DNA from: Streptomyces sp. F63
GTDB lineage: Bacteria > Actinomycetota > Actinomycetes > Streptomycetales > Streptomycetaceae
DNA: 64,000 nucleotides
Direction of reading: 5' to 3'
Assembly (NCBI RefSeq): GCF_018070345.1
Contig: NZ_JAGPXX010000001.1
Span: 434,001 to 498,000 of the forward strand
Shown here: positions 50,874 to 60,345 of the stretch, in pieces
How the letters are laid out: every line of letters begins with the position of its first letter
Position numbering within the stretch: position 1 is the stretch's first letter
Program-made: the position numbers and the translations under genes
Notes under the pieces: model-generated
What the model was told of the DNA's origin: nothing
Databases searched by the model: none
The model's input: the letters and a program-made list of their open reading frames with translations, nothing else

Positions 50874-51170
50874 TCAGCCGAGGTCGAGCACGCGGGCGTG
50901 GAGCACCTGGCGCTGCTGGAGCGCGGCGCGGACCGCGCGGTGCAGCCCGTCCTCCAGATAGAGGTCGCCCTGCCACTTCACGACATGCGCGAAGAGATCA
51001 CCGTAGAAGGTCGAGTCCTCGGCGAGGAGCGTCTCCAGGTCGAGCTGTCCCTTGGTCGTCACCAGCTGGTCGAGGCGGACCGGGCGGGGAGCCACGTCCG
51101 CCCACTGGCGGGTGCTGTCCCGGCCGTGGTCCGGGTACGGCCGCCCGTTTCCGATGCGCTTGAAGATCAC
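50874..51170 (-). CDS. ParB-like-fold small protein
   Basis: A 98-residue protein starting VIFKRIGNGRPYPDHGRDST. The second half, VRLDQLVTTKGQLDLETLLA ... DGLHRAVRAALQQRQVLHAR, resembles the ParB/sulfiredoxin N-terminal fold in which a GxxHR motif binds nucleotide; here it reads DGLHR. The HTH and C-terminal parts of true ParB are missing. GTG start without an evident ribosome site. Conserved-looking but of unknown function. Confidence 0.7.
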   Translation of the reverse strand: MIFKRIGNGRPYPDHGRDSTRQWADVAPRPVRLDQLVTTKGQLDLETLLAEDSTFYGDLFAHVVKWQGDLYLEDGLHRAVRAALQQRQVLHARVLDLG

Positions 51171-51328
51171 ACGGAAAGCCTACCGGGCCGGGCACTCCGG
51201 GCGCAGCCTCGCAGGGGGAGCCGATCCTCCCGGGGCGCCCGCGCGTGCGCCGCGGGCGCCGGGCGGAGGGCCCGACGCCCGCGGTCACCCGCGGCGGGGA
51301 GGCGGCGGGGCGGCCGGCCGTGCCGGTG

Positions 51329-52885
51329 TTACGCGGTGGGCCGTTCGTGGGTGTGGCCGTCGTGCAGGCCGCCGCCGCTGCCGGCGTCACCGTCGGTGGG
51401 CACGGACTCCACCGGCTCGGTGAGGGAGCGCAGGTCGTGTGCGTAGGTGCCGACGGCGTTGGCGATCACGTCGATGTTGACGTCGAAGGCCTCCATGCTG
51501 ATGTTCGACAGGTCGTCGCACGCCTCGTGGTAGCACGGGTCGTAGGCGACGCCCGCCTGCCCGCCGAACAGCGCGGCCTGTTCCTCCGTCTTGACGCCCT
51601 CGGCGCCGGTGAAGGTGCCGCCCGAGGGGATGCCGGCCTCGATGAAGGGTCCGTAGTCGGAGCGCCCGGTGAAGTCGGTGCCCGCGTGCGGTGTGCCGCG
51701 GCGGTCGAGGAAGTCGGTGATCTGGCGCTCGAGCTGGGCCGATCCCTCGGGGCCGGGTCCGGCGCCCACGGCGTCGGAGTCGTCGCCGTCGTAGACGAAG
51801 AGACCGTAGTTGGGTGAGGCGATCATGTCGAAGTTGAGGTACAGCTCGATCTGCTCGCGCTGCGCCTCGCTCAGGTCGGCGACGTAGTGCTCGGCGCCCT
51901 GCAGTCCCAGCTCCTCGGCCGACCACCAGGCGAAACGTACCTTGTTGGCGGGCCTGTCGTGGCTCTTCGCCAGTTGCAGGGCCACTTCCAGCAGCCCGGC
52001 GGAGCCGGAGCCGTTGTCGTTGATGCCGGGGCCCTTGGCGACGGAGTCGAGGTGGGCGCCGAGCATCACGGTGCGGTCGGCCCGCCCACCGCGGGTCTCC
52101 GCGATGACGTTGCGGGTGGTGCGCTCCTCCTGGAGGGCCCGGATCTCGTACGTCACCGTGACCTCGCCTTGGGCGGCCTCGGCGGCGAGCGCCTCTCCGG
52201 CCTCCTGGGTGATGCCGCCGGTGGGGATGCGGCCCGCGTCCGCGGCGCCGAGGGTTCCGGCGAGGGAGCCCTCGGTGTTGTTGTAGACGATCGCCCCGAC
52301 AGCCCCGGCGTCGGCGGCCGTGGCCTGCTTCTGGGCGAAGGTGCAGCCGCCGCGCTTGATCAGGGCGATCTTCCCGGTGTAGGTCTGGCCGGCGTAGTCG
52401 GCGGCGTCGCAGCCGCTGGTGCCGTCCTCGTCCACCGGCGCGGCGGCGAGGGGGGCCGTGATGCCGCCCTCGGGGGTGCTGGTGGTGTAGGTCATGGCCG
52501 TGACCTCGATGTCCCGGGCCTCGGGCGTGACCACGGAGAGCTTCTCGGCGAGCGTCTCGGTGTAGACGAACGTGAAGTCGTCGTAGGAGACCCGGTAGCC
52601 GGCCTTCTTGAGCAGCTTGTAGACGTAGGCGGCGGACGCGTCGTAGCCGAGGGTGCCGGCCGCGCGGTGGCCGCCGGTCGAGTCGGCGATGGCCTGGAAT
52701 CTCTCCAGGTGGCGGTGGGCGTTCTCGGCGGAGGAGCGCTTGACCAGCTTCTTCGCGAGGTGGGCGGCCCGGTGGGCCGGATCCGGGTGGGCGGTGGCCG
52801 GGCCGGCCGAGGCCAGCAGGAGCGGGGTGGCGAGCGCGGCGGCGGCGAGTGCCGCTATCGCCCGGCGCGGGTGGCGAGCTTCCAC
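51329..52885 (-). CDS. Secreted M28-family aminopeptidase with PA domain
   Basis: A 518-residue exported zinc peptidase. A Sec signal (RRAIAALAAAALATPLLLAS) is followed by the N-part of the peptidase, an inserted PA domain (about 110-255, with GKIALIKRGGCTFAQKQ), then the catalytic core: His and Asp in MLGAHLDSVAKGPGINDNGS, Glu-Glu in WWSAEELGLQGAEHYV, Asp in LNFDMIASPNYG and His in YDPCYHEACDDL. It resembles the Streptomyces griseus aminopeptidase. GTG 52885 was chosen for GGAAGGA upstream. The His-rich tail (HDGHTHERP) is unusual. Confidence 0.94.
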   Translation of the reverse strand: MEARHPRRAIAALAAAALATPLLLASAGPATAHPDPAHRAAHLAKKLVKRSSAENAHRHLERFQAIADSTGGHRAAGTLGYDASAAYVYKLLKKAGYRVSYDDFTFVYTETLAEKLSVVTPEARDIEVTAMTYTTSTPEGGITAPLAAAPVDEDGTSGCDAADYAGQTYTGKIALIKRGGCTFAQKQATAADAGAVGAIVYNNTEGSLAGTLGAADAGRIPTGGITQEAGEALAAEAAQGEVTVTYEIRALQEERTTRNVIAETRGGRADRTVMLGAHLDSVAKGPGINDNGSGSAGLLEVALQLAKSHDRPANKVRFAWWSAEELGLQGAEHYVADLSEAQREQIELYLNFDMIASPNYGLFVYDGDDSDAVGAGPGPEGSAQLERQITDFLDRRGTPHAGTDFTGRSDYGPFIEAGIPSGGTFTGAEGVKTEEQAALFGGQAGVAYDPCYHEACDDLSNISMEAFDVNIDVIANAVGTYAHDLRSLTEPVESVPTDGDAGSGGGLHDGHTHERPTA

Positions 52886-53212
52886 GGAAGATCCTTCCGG
52901 CAGAGGGCTGAGCCGATGGGGGGCGGTCGGCGACCGGCTGTCCGGCATCCGGTGGTTCGACTCCGTGATGCGAACAGCCTGTGTGGAAGGGAAAGTTAAG
53001 GGATGCGGACGGCCGCTGGGAACGGCCGCGACGCGTTCACCTCGAATTTTCACGTGCGGCGGCCGGTCCCGCCGCACGGGTGCGGCCGGACGGGTTCCCG
53101 CGCGGAGAGCCGCGTTCGGGCCCGCAGCGGGTGGTTCCGTCCGTCACCGTGCCCTCTTCACGCGGACGTGCCACGCTGGAGGCGGAAGCTCCGGCAGAGA
53201 GCGGTGAGAGCG
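52886..53212. other. 327-bp divergent promoter region
   Basis: It lies between the M28 peptidase and DUF1918 genes, which diverge. No gene or strong operator was identified. Confidence 0.5.
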
Positions 53213-53428
53213 ATGCGGGCACAGCTCGGCGACCAGATCGTGGTGGAAAGCGGAACGACGGGCGGCGCCCGGCGCGACGGGGAGATCGTCGGGCTGCACC
53301 ACGCCGACGGCACGCCCCCGTACGACGTGCGCTGGTCGGACACCGGCCGGGTGACGGTGGTCTTCCCGGGACCGGACGCGCACATCCGCCACCTGCACCA
53401 CGAAGGCGGACCGGGCCGCCGGGCCTGA
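53213..53428 (+). CDS. DUF1918 family protein
   Basis: A 71-residue small beta-rich protein beginning MRAQLGDQIVVESGTTGGAR, with the family elements DGEIVGLHHADGTPPYDVRW and GRVTVVFPGPDAHIRH. DUF1918 proteins are SH3-like and common in actinobacteria; their role is unknown. ATG 53213 has GGTGAGAG upstream. It is transcribed alone. Confidence 0.88.
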   Translation: MRAQLGDQIVVESGTTGGARRDGEIVGLHHADGTPPYDVRWSDTGRVTVVFPGPDAHIRHLHHEGGPGRRA

Positions 53429-53491
53429 TCCCGCGGCGGTGCCGTCCCGGAACCGGGCCGGTTCCGGTCCGGGCGGGCGCCGGCGCCGCGC

Positions 53492-54862
53492 TCAGCGGCC
53501 CGGCGCGCCCAGAACGCGCGTCTCGATGCGCCGGCGGACCTCTCCGGTGAGCCGGGTGAGCGCCCCGGAGACCTGCGCCTCCGGGGGGTGGGGTTCCCTG
53601 ATCCGGCGGGCGGCGTCCGGAAGTTCGGCCAGATCGGCCTCGAAGCGGCGCCGGGCGGCGCCGAGCGCGGCCGCCGCGCCGAGCGCCGGGCCGGTGCGCC
53701 GGCCGCCCGTCATCACCGTCTCCAGGAGCGGTTCGGCCCCGGGCGGCACCGGCTCGTCCCGGAGCGCGACGGTGTCCCGCAGGCCGGGGCGGCGGAAGAC
53801 CTGCTTGGCCGCCGGCCGGGTGACCTTCCTGCGGGACAGCTTCATCACCGGGCGCCCCTCGTAGGCGACCAGCTTGTAGGCGGAGTCGAGATACGGGGCG
53901 TCGGCCGAGACGCCGGCCTTCGTGCCGACCGCGTACATGTCGATGGGGGCGCCCGACTCCACCAGCCGGTCGATCTCGTACTCGTCCAGGCCGCCGCTTG
54001 CGGTGATCCGCACCTCCGGCAGGCCGGCCGCGTCGAGGATCTGCCGGGAGCGGACGGCCAGTTCGCCCAGATCCCCGCTGTCGAGGCGGATCGCGGAGCG
54101 GGGGCCGTGGCCGAGATCGCGCAGTACGCGCGCGGCGGTGCGGACGCCGGCCTCGGTGTCGTAGGTGTCCACCAGCAGGGTCACCGGGCCCGGGTGGGCG
54201 CGGGCGAAAGCCCGGAAGGCGGTCTCCTCGTCCTCGTACGCCTCGATGTACGAGTGCGCCATGGTGCCGACGGCCCGCAGGCCGTAGGTGTGGGCGGCGG
54301 CGACGTCGCTGGTGCCCGCGAAGCCGGTCAGGGCGCTCACGCGGGCCATGGCGTGGCCGGCCTCGGTGCCGTGGGTGCGGCGGAGCCCGAAGTCCACGAC
54401 CGGACGGCCGCGGGCGGCGAGAACGCAGCGGGCGGCCTTCGAGGCGACCGCCGTCTGGTGGCTGAGCTGGTTGAGCAGGATGGTCTCCGCGAGCTGGGCC
54501 TGCGGCAGCGGGGCGGTGACCTCCAGCAGCGGCTCGCCGGCCAGCACGATGCGGCCCTCCGGCACGGCGCGTACCTCGCCGCGGAACTCCAGGCCGTCCA
54601 TCGCCTCCAGCTCCTCGGCCGGCCGGTTCATCGCCGCCGCGAAGGCGGCCGCCTCGGCGGGGCCGACCCGGAGCCGGGAGAGGTGATCGAGCGCCGGTTC
54701 GAGGCCCGCGGCGACGAGGAAGCCGCGGCCGGGCGGGAGTTTGCGGACGAACAGGCTGAAGGTGGCCTCGCCGGTCATCCCCTCGCGCAGATAGGCGAGG
54801 CACATGGTCGCCTCGTACAGATCCGTGGTGAGGACGTCCTGTGACGGCTTTTCTCCGGTCAT
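53492..54862 (-). CDS. pncB: Nicotinate phosphoribosyltransferase
   Basis: A 456-residue NAD-salvage enzyme that makes nicotinate mononucleotide from nicotinate, PRPP and ATP. It starts MTGEKPSQDVLTTDLYEATM and contains FSLFVRKLPPGRGFLVAAGL, the catalytic-region RRTHGTEAGHAMARVSALTG, IRLDSGDLGELAVRSR and ITASGGLDEYEI, all typical. It is 65 nt downstream of an SDR gene on the same strand. ATG 54862 is the family start. C-terminal residues 400-456 are an Ala/Arg-rich helix. Confidence 0.95.
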   Translation of the reverse strand: MTGEKPSQDVLTTDLYEATMCLAYLREGMTGEATFSLFVRKLPPGRGFLVAAGLEPALDHLSRLRVGPAEAAAFAAAMNRPAEELEAMDGLEFRGEVRAVPEGRIVLAGEPLLEVTAPLPQAQLAETILLNQLSHQTAVASKAARCVLAARGRPVVDFGLRRTHGTEAGHAMARVSALTGFAGTSDVAAAHTYGLRAVGTMAHSYIEAYEDEETAFRAFARAHPGPVTLLVDTYDTEAGVRTAARVLRDLGHGPRSAIRLDSGDLGELAVRSRQILDAAGLPEVRITASGGLDEYEIDRLVESGAPIDMYAVGTKAGVSADAPYLDSAYKLVAYEGRPVMKLSRRKVTRPAAKQVFRRPGLRDTVALRDEPVPPGAEPLLETVMTGGRRTGPALGAAAALGAARRRFEADLAELPDAARRIREPHPPEAQVSGALTRLTGEVRRRIETRVLGAPGR

Positions 54863-54927
54863 GTCGGCAGTATCCCGGTCCGGTGGGGTGCGCGGCACAG
54901 GGAAAGGGCGGCCGGCGCCTCCGCGGC

Positions 54928-55680
54928 CTACTCCTCCGGGGCCTCCACCGGCAGCGGGGAACCGGTGGTCGCGCCGCCGTCCACGACGAACTCGCAACCG
55001 GTGGAGAACGTCGCGTCGGCGACGACGAACAGCGCCATCCTCGCGACCTCCTCCGGCTCCCCGAAGCGGGCGATGGGCTGCGTGGCGACCATGGCCGGGT
55101 CCAGCCCGGCGGTCATCGGCGTGGCGATCGGGCCGGGGTGCACGGAGCAGACGCGGACCCCGTCCGCGGCCATCTCCAGCGCCGCCGACTTCGTCAGGCC
55201 GCGCAGGCCCCACTTGCTCGCCGTGTAGGCCCCGAGGTTGGCGTAGCCCATCAGCCCGGCCGTGGAGGAGACGTTGACGACGGCGCCCCCGCCCGCCCGG
55301 CGCAGGGAGGGCAGCGCCGCGTGCATGCCCAGCCAGGCGCCGTAGAGGTTGATGTCCAGGACCCGCCGGAAGGCTTCCGGGCTCTGCTCCCCGATAGTGG
55401 CGAAGTCGACGATGCCCGCGTTGTTGACCAGCACGGACACCGGCCCGTACGCCTCCTCGGCCGTCGCGACGGCGGCGGACCAGTCCTCCGCGGCGGTGAC
55501 GTCGAGCGGCTGGAAGCGGGCGGCCGGGCCCAGTTCGGCGGCCAGCGCCTCGCCCTCCTCGCGCAGGATGTCGCCGATGACGACGGAGGCGCCCTCCGCG
55601 GTGAACAGGCGGGCCATGGCCGCGCCGATGCCCCGCGCGCCACCCGTGATGATGGCCGTACGGCCGTTCAAGCGGCCCAT
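54928..55680 (-). CDS. Short-chain dehydrogenase/reductase
   Basis: A 250-residue classical SDR. The NAD(P)-binding motif is TGGARGIGAAM (near 11-21), with NNAG in VLVNNAGIVDF, the active-site Ser in VVNVSSTAGLMG and Tyr-Lys in AYTASKWGLRG. The sequence resembles 3-alpha/20-beta-hydroxysteroid dehydrogenases and related glucose dehydrogenases, and an Asp at the end of beta-2 (VVIGDILREE) favours NAD. ATG 55680 has GGGAG upstream. The true substrate is unknown. Confidence 0.93.
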   Translation of the reverse strand: MGRLNGRTAIITGGARGIGAAMARLFTAEGASVVIGDILREEGEALAAELGPAARFQPLDVTAAEDWSAAVATAEEAYGPVSVLVNNAGIVDFATIGEQSPEAFRRVLDINLYGAWLGMHAALPSLRRAGGGAVVNVSSTAGLMGYANLGAYTASKWGLRGLTKSAALEMAADGVRVCSVHPGPIATPMTAGLDPAMVATQPIARFGEPEEVARMALFVVADATFSTGCEFVVDGGATTGSPLPVEAPEE

Positions 55681-55880
55681 GTCAACTCCCGGTTCGTCGG
55701 TGCGTCGATCTTCATCCTGCTTCCCGGACCCCGGCTCCGCCAGGGAAGAACGGTCCCGGCGGCCGGGGACAAGGGTCCCGTTCACGGCGCGGACGGCGAG
55801 GAGACCAGGGGTGTTCGGCGGGGCGGGGAGCTGCCCGGCTTTTTCCGTTTTGTTCGCCCGTTCGGGGCTACCCGGGCGGC

Positions 55881-58427
55881 ATGGCCAGTCAGGATGCCCG
55901 GCCCGCCATGGTGCGGTGGTTCGAGGACCTCTCCTCCGGCGATGTCGCGGTGGTCGGCGGGAAGAACGCCTCCCTGGGCGAAATGATCTCCAGCCTCTCC
56001 GCCCGGGGAGTCCGGGTGCCCCCGGGCTTCGCCACCACCGCCGCCGCCTACGAGGAATTCCTGGACACCGGAGGGCTGCGCGACCGCGTCCGGGAACGGC
56101 TCGACGCGCTGCGCGCCGGTGCCGCGCCCGCGGAAACGGGCCGGGCGATCCGGGAGATGATCCTCGGCGCGGAGCTCCCGCCCCGTCTGACCGCCGCCGT
56201 ACGGGAGGCCTACCGGGAGCTCGCCGCCCGGCTGGGGCGGGAGGACCCGGACGTCGCGGTGCGCTCCAGCGCCACCGCCGAGGACCTGCCCGAGGCCAGC
56301 TTCGCCGGGCAGCAGGAGACCTTCCTCAACATCACCGGGGAGGAGGCGCTGCTGGACGCCTGCCGGCGCTGCTACGCCTCGCTGTTCACCGACCGGGCGA
56401 TCAGCTACCGCGAGCACCACGGCTTCGGCCATCTCCAGGTGGCGCTGTCCGTGGGCATCCAGGAGATGGTCCGCTCCGACCTGGCCGGCGCCGGGGTCGC
56501 CTTCACCCTCGACACCGACAGCGGCTTCCCCCGCGTCGTGCTCGTCAACGCCGCGTACGGGCTGGGCGAGTCCGTGGTCTCCGGCACGGTGGATCCGGAC
56601 GAGTACCTGGTCTTCAAGCCGCTGCTCGGCAGGCCCGGACTGAAGCCGGTGATCTCCCGGACGGCCGGCCGCAAGCAGACGAAGATCGTCTACGGTGCCG
56701 GCGGGCCGGGGCGGGCGCCGACCGAGACCGTGGAGACCTCCGAGGAGGAGCGGACGTCCTGCGTCCTCGGCGACGAGGAGATCCTGGCGCTGGCCGAGTG
56801 GGCCGTGGCCGTCGAGGAGCACTACGGCCGCCCGATGGACCTGGAGTGGGCCAAGGACGGGCGGACCGGTGAACTGTCCGTCGTCCAGGCCCGCCCGGAG
56901 ACCGTGCAGACCCGCAAGGAGGCCGCGACCCTCCGCTCGTACCGGCTGACCGGCCACGACGGCCCGCTGGTGACCGGCCTGGCCGTCGGCGACGCCATCG
57001 CCACCGGCAAGGTCTGCCGGCTGCGGACCGCGCGGGAGATCGCCGATTTCGAGGACGGGGCGGTCCTCGTCACCGGCGCCACCGACCCCGACTGGGAACC
57101 GATCATGAAGCGGGCCGCGGCCATCGTCACCGACCGCGGCGGCCGCACCTCGCACGCCGCCATCGTCAGCCGGGAGCTGGGCCTCGCCGCCGTCGTGGGC
57201 ACCGGCAACGCCACCACCGAGCTCAGCAGCGGCCAGGAGATCACCGTGTCCTGCGCGGAGGGCGAGGAGGGCCACGTCTATCCCGGCATCCTCGACTACG
57301 AGGAACACGAGATCGACCTCGCGGACATCGCCCCGACCCGCACGCAGGTCATGCTGAACATCGCCAACCCCTCGGCGGCCTTCCGCTGGTGGCGGCTGCC
57401 GGCGGACGGCGTGGGGCTGGCCCGGATGGAGTTCGTCGTCAACAACCACATCAAGGTTCACCCGATGGCGCTCGTCCACTACGACACCCTGGAGGACACC
57501 GAAGCGCGCGCCCGCATCGACGCCCTCACCCGCGGCTACGACGACAAGACCGCCTTCTTCGTCGACCGGCTGGCCCACGGCGTCGCCCGGATCGCGGCCG
57601 CCTGGTGGCCCAAGCCGGTCATCGTCCGCATGAGCGACTTCAAGACGAACGAGTACGCCCGCCTCATCGGCGGCGAGCCGTTCGAGCCGGGCGAGGAGAA
57701 TCCCATGCTGGGCTGGCGCGGCGCCAGCCGCTACTACAGCGAGGGCTACCGGGAGGGCTTCGCCCTGGAGTGCCGCGCCATCCGCCGGGTGCGCGACGAG
57801 ATGGGGCTGACGAACACCGTCGTCATGATCCCCTTCTGCCGCACCCTCACGGAGGCCGACCGGGTGCTGGAGACGATGGCCGCCCATGGCCTGGAACGCG
57901 GCCGGGAGGGGCTGGAGATCTACGTGATGGCGGAGATCCCCTCGAACATCGTCCTCGCGGCGGAGTTCGGCGACCGCTTCGACGGCTTCTCCATCGGCAG
58001 CAACGACCTCACCCAGCTGACCCTGGGGATCGACCGCGACTCGGAGCTGCTGGCCACGGCGTTCAACGAGCGCGACCCGGCCGTCACCCGCGGTATCGAA
58101 TACCTGATCGAGACGGCGCACCGCAAGGGACGCAAGACCGGGCTCTGCGGCCAGCGCCCCAGCGACGACCCGGACTTCGCCCGCTTCCTGGTGGGCGCCG
58201 GCATCGACTCGATCTCCGTCACACCGGACAGCTTTCTGCTCGTCAAGGAGAACGTCGCCCGGGCGGAGCGCGAGGCCACCGGCGGGGACGCCACCGATGC
58301 GGGCGGCGAGGACCGGGGGCGGGATCCCGGCACGGGGGAACGCGGCGCGGGCGAACGCGGCGCGGGCGAACGCGGCGCCGGCGAACACGGCGCGGGCGAA
58401 CACGGCGCGGGCGAACACGGCGCCTGA
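55881..58427 (+). CDS. ppsA: Phosphoenolpyruvate synthase
   Basis: An 848-residue enzyme that makes PEP from pyruvate and ATP for gluconeogenesis. The ATP-binding domain (15-340) begins VAVVGGKNASLGEM and includes AVRSSATAEDLPEASFAGQQ; the swivelling domain holds the phospho-His 425 in GGRTSHAAIVSREL; the PEP-binding barrel (about 470-800) ends with FSIGSNDLTQLTLGIDRDS and the catalytic Cys in KTGLCGQRPSDDP. The last 30 residues are six copies of GE(R/H)GA encoded by a 15-bp repeat, not part of the family fold. No strong ribosome site precedes ATG 55881. Confidence 0.96.
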   Translation: MASQDARPAMVRWFEDLSSGDVAVVGGKNASLGEMISSLSARGVRVPPGFATTAAAYEEFLDTGGLRDRVRERLDALRAGAAPAETGRAIREMILGAELPPRLTAAVREAYRELAARLGREDPDVAVRSSATAEDLPEASFAGQQETFLNITGEEALLDACRRCYASLFTDRAISYREHHGFGHLQVALSVGIQEMVRSDLAGAGVAFTLDTDSGFPRVVLVNAAYGLGESVVSGTVDPDEYLVFKPLLGRPGLKPVISRTAGRKQTKIVYGAGGPGRAPTETVETSEEERTSCVLGDEEILALAEWAVAVEEHYGRPMDLEWAKDGRTGELSVVQARPETVQTRKEAATLRSYRLTGHDGPLVTGLAVGDAIATGKVCRLRTAREIADFEDGAVLVTGATDPDWEPIMKRAAAIVTDRGGRTSHAAIVSRELGLAAVVGTGNATTELSSGQEITVSCAEGEEGHVYPGILDYEEHEIDLADIAPTRTQVMLNIANPSAAFRWWRLPADGVGLARMEFVVNNHIKVHPMALVHYDTLEDTEARARIDALTRGYDDKTAFFVDRLAHGVARIAAAWWPKPVIVRMSDFKTNEYARLIGGEPFEPGEENPMLGWRGASRYYSEGYREGFALECRAIRRVRDEMGLTNTVVMIPFCRTLTEADRVLETMAAHGLERGREGLEIYVMAEIPSNIVLAAEFGDRFDGFSIGSNDLTQLTLGIDRDSELLATAFNERDPAVTRGIEYLIETAHRKGRKTGLCGQRPSDDPDFARFLVGAGIDSISVTPDSFLLVKENVARAEREATGGDATDAGGEDRGRDPGTGERGAGERGAGERGAGEHGAGEHGAGEHGA
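58335..58424 (+). repeat. Six tandem 15-bp repeats at the 3' end of ppsA
   Basis: The unit GGCGAACGCGGCGCG (or with CAC in place of CGC) is repeated six times in frame, encoding GERGA three times and GEHGA three times, right before the stop codon. Copy number probably varies between strains. Confidence 0.9.
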
Positions 58428-58537
58428 CCGAGCCTGAACGCGCCCGGGCACGGCGGCGGCACCGGTACGCCATGGGCGGCACCCCCGCCCGGCCGCCCGG
58501 GATGCCGGGCCCACCGGGGCCGGGCTAGCGTGACGGC

Positions 58538-59419
58538 ATGTCTCATCAGGCGGGAGCAGCGCCGGTACGCCCGGGGCCGCCCCGGCACGTCCTCGTGGCC
58601 ACCGACCTCTCCGGGCACGCGGAGCGGGCCGTCTGCCGGGCGGCGGCGCTCGCCGCGGAACACGGCGCCGTGCTGACCGCCGTCCATGTGACCGAGCCCG
58701 ATCTGGACCCCGCCCTCCCCGCACACGCCGGCGACCGGCTGCGCGCGCAGCTCGACCGGTGCGCGGAAGCCGTGGAGAGGCATGCCGTGGTGCGCTCCGG
58801 AAGCATCGTGGCCGAACTCCTGGACGAGGCCGGGGTGCGGGGCGCGGACCTGCTCGTCGTCGGGGCGCACGGCGGGCACCGGAGGACCGGGAGCCTGCTC
58901 GGCGGCATCCCGCAGGATCTGGTGCGGGCGAGCGACGTCCCGGTCCTGGTCGTCCGGACCCCTTCCGGCGTGCCCTACGGCCGGGTACTGCTCGCCGTCG
59001 GCGCATCCACGTCCTCCTTCACCGCGGCCGGGACCGGGATCGCGCTGACCCCGGACGCGGAGCATCTGCTGGTCCACGCCATCACCGTCCCCGGCGAGCA
59101 CCTGCTGCTGATGCGGGGGATGGGGGAACACGAACTGGAACAGCTGCGGGGCGCCTCCGAGGAACGGGCGCGGACGGAGACCGAGCACAGGGCGGCCGGA
59201 CTCGTGCCGCCGCCCGCGCACGTCCTGGTGACCCCGGGCCGTGCGGAGGACGCCGTCCCCGAGCTGGCCGACCGCTACGGCGCCGGACTGGTCGTGGTCG
59301 GCACCGGCGCCCGGCACGGCCGGCTGGGCCGTGCTCTGCTCGGCGGCGTCGCCCGGCACGTGATGCAGGAGGCGGTCTGCGACGTCCTCGTCGTCCCGCC
59401 GGCACCCCACGGCGGGTGA
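58538..59419 (+). CDS. Tandem universal stress protein
   Basis: A 293-residue cytosolic protein with two Usp domains. The first (20-140) starts HVLVATDLSGHAERAVCRAA and has the ATP-binding G-2x-G-9x-G motif in VVGAHGGHRRTGSLLGGIPQ. The second (150-290) ends VVVGTGARHGRLGRALLGGV with a similar glycine motif, so both may bind ATP. It is 110 bp downstream of ppsA on the same strand and may be co-regulated, fitting a stress or dormancy role. Confidence 0.92.
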   Translation: MSHQAGAAPVRPGPPRHVLVATDLSGHAERAVCRAAALAAEHGAVLTAVHVTEPDLDPALPAHAGDRLRAQLDRCAEAVERHAVVRSGSIVAELLDEAGVRGADLLVVGAHGGHRRTGSLLGGIPQDLVRASDVPVLVVRTPSGVPYGRVLLAVGASTSSFTAAGTGIALTPDAEHLLVHAITVPGEHLLLMRGMGEHELEQLRGASEERARTETEHRAAGLVPPPAHVLVTPGRAEDAVPELADRYGAGLVVVGTGARHGRLGRALLGGVARHVMQEAVCDVLVVPPAPHGG

Positions 59420-59430
59420 GCGGTAGGGGG

Positions 59431-60345
59431 TCACGGCCCGCGGGCCATGGGGCCTCCGGCGATCCCCGCCGGCAGCCCCAGCAGCCCCCGCATCGTCTCC
59501 GCCGCCCGGACGGCCGCGTCACCGCAGCAGTTGTTGAACAGCACGTGCAGCCGCTCCGTCCGCTCCGCCATCCCGCGCAACCGGGGTACCCACGCGGCCA
59601 GTTCGGGCTCGGTGTAGCCGTGCCGGAAGCGGTCCTCCTTGCTGCCGGCCCCCCAGGCGGTGCTGCGGCCGTGGAAGCGGACCAGGCCCAGCCGCCGCGA
59701 CGTCACGGGGGTGACCGGGGGGACCGAGGCCGGCAGGCCCTGCGCCGTGTCCACCGCCGCGGCCGCGAAGTCCAGCCGCGTCAGCAGGGCGGCCGTGGCC
59801 TCGTACGCGTCCTCGCGCCACCAGACCGGGTGCCGGAACTCGACCGCGACCGGCCAGCCCGCGGTGCGCTTCGCGCAGGCGCCGAGGACCTCCTCGGCGC
59901 GCGCACCGGGCACGAACCACGGCGGGAACTGGAACAGCACGGTGCCGAGCCGGCCCGCCTCGCGCAGGGGTTCGAGTGCCGTGGTGAAGCGCTGCCACAC
60001 CTCGTCGAGCAGCGCCGGATCCGTGGCTCCGGGGCCGCGGCCCCGCTGCGCGGGAAACGCGGGGCGCAGATCGGCGGGCAGGGCGGCCCGCGGTGTCGGA
60101 TGCCCGGTCAGCAGCGAGAACGCCTTGACGTCGAACACGAAGCCGGGCGGGGTGCGTTCGGCCCAGAGCCGGCTGTTGCGGCGGCTCGGCAGGGCGTAGT
60201 ACGAGGCGTCGACCTCGACGACCGGGAACCGCTCCGCGTAGTGCCGCAGCCGTCCCTCCGGGTCCCGGCGGCCCGGCGGATACCAGCCGGAGGCGATCAG
60301 CGCACGGTCCGTCCAGGAACACGTCCCCACCAGAATCCCGTCCAT
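59431..60345 (-). CDS. DUF72 family protein
   Basis: A 304-residue TIM-barrel-like protein of the YecE/DUF72 family, whose function is unknown. Family motifs are GTCSWTDRALIASGWYPPG at the start, VEVDASYYALPSRRNSRLWA, the VLFQFPPWF block and VAVEFRHPVWW, and near the end LHVLFNNCCGDAAVRAAE. ATG 60345 gives the expected N-terminus. It is convergent with the Usp gene. Confidence 0.92.
   Translation of the reverse strand: MDGILVGTCSWTDRALIASGWYPPGRRDPEGRLRHYAERFPVVEVDASYYALPSRRNSRLWAERTPPGFVFDVKAFSLLTGHPTPRAALPADLRPAFPAQRGRGPGATDPALLDEVWQRFTTALEPLREAGRLGTVLFQFPPWFVPGARAEEVLGACAKRTAGWPVAVEFRHPVWWREDAYEATAALLTRLDFAAAAVDTAQGLPASVPPVTPVTSRRLGLVRFHGRSTAWGAGSKEDRFRHGYTEPELAAWVPRLRGMAERTERLHVLFNNCCGDAAVRAAETMRGLLGLPAGIAGGPMARGP

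Noticed and set aside
55782..59006. A 1,074-codon minus-strand ORF
   Set aside because: Antisense to ppsA and the Usp gene; no start context and no recognisable domain.
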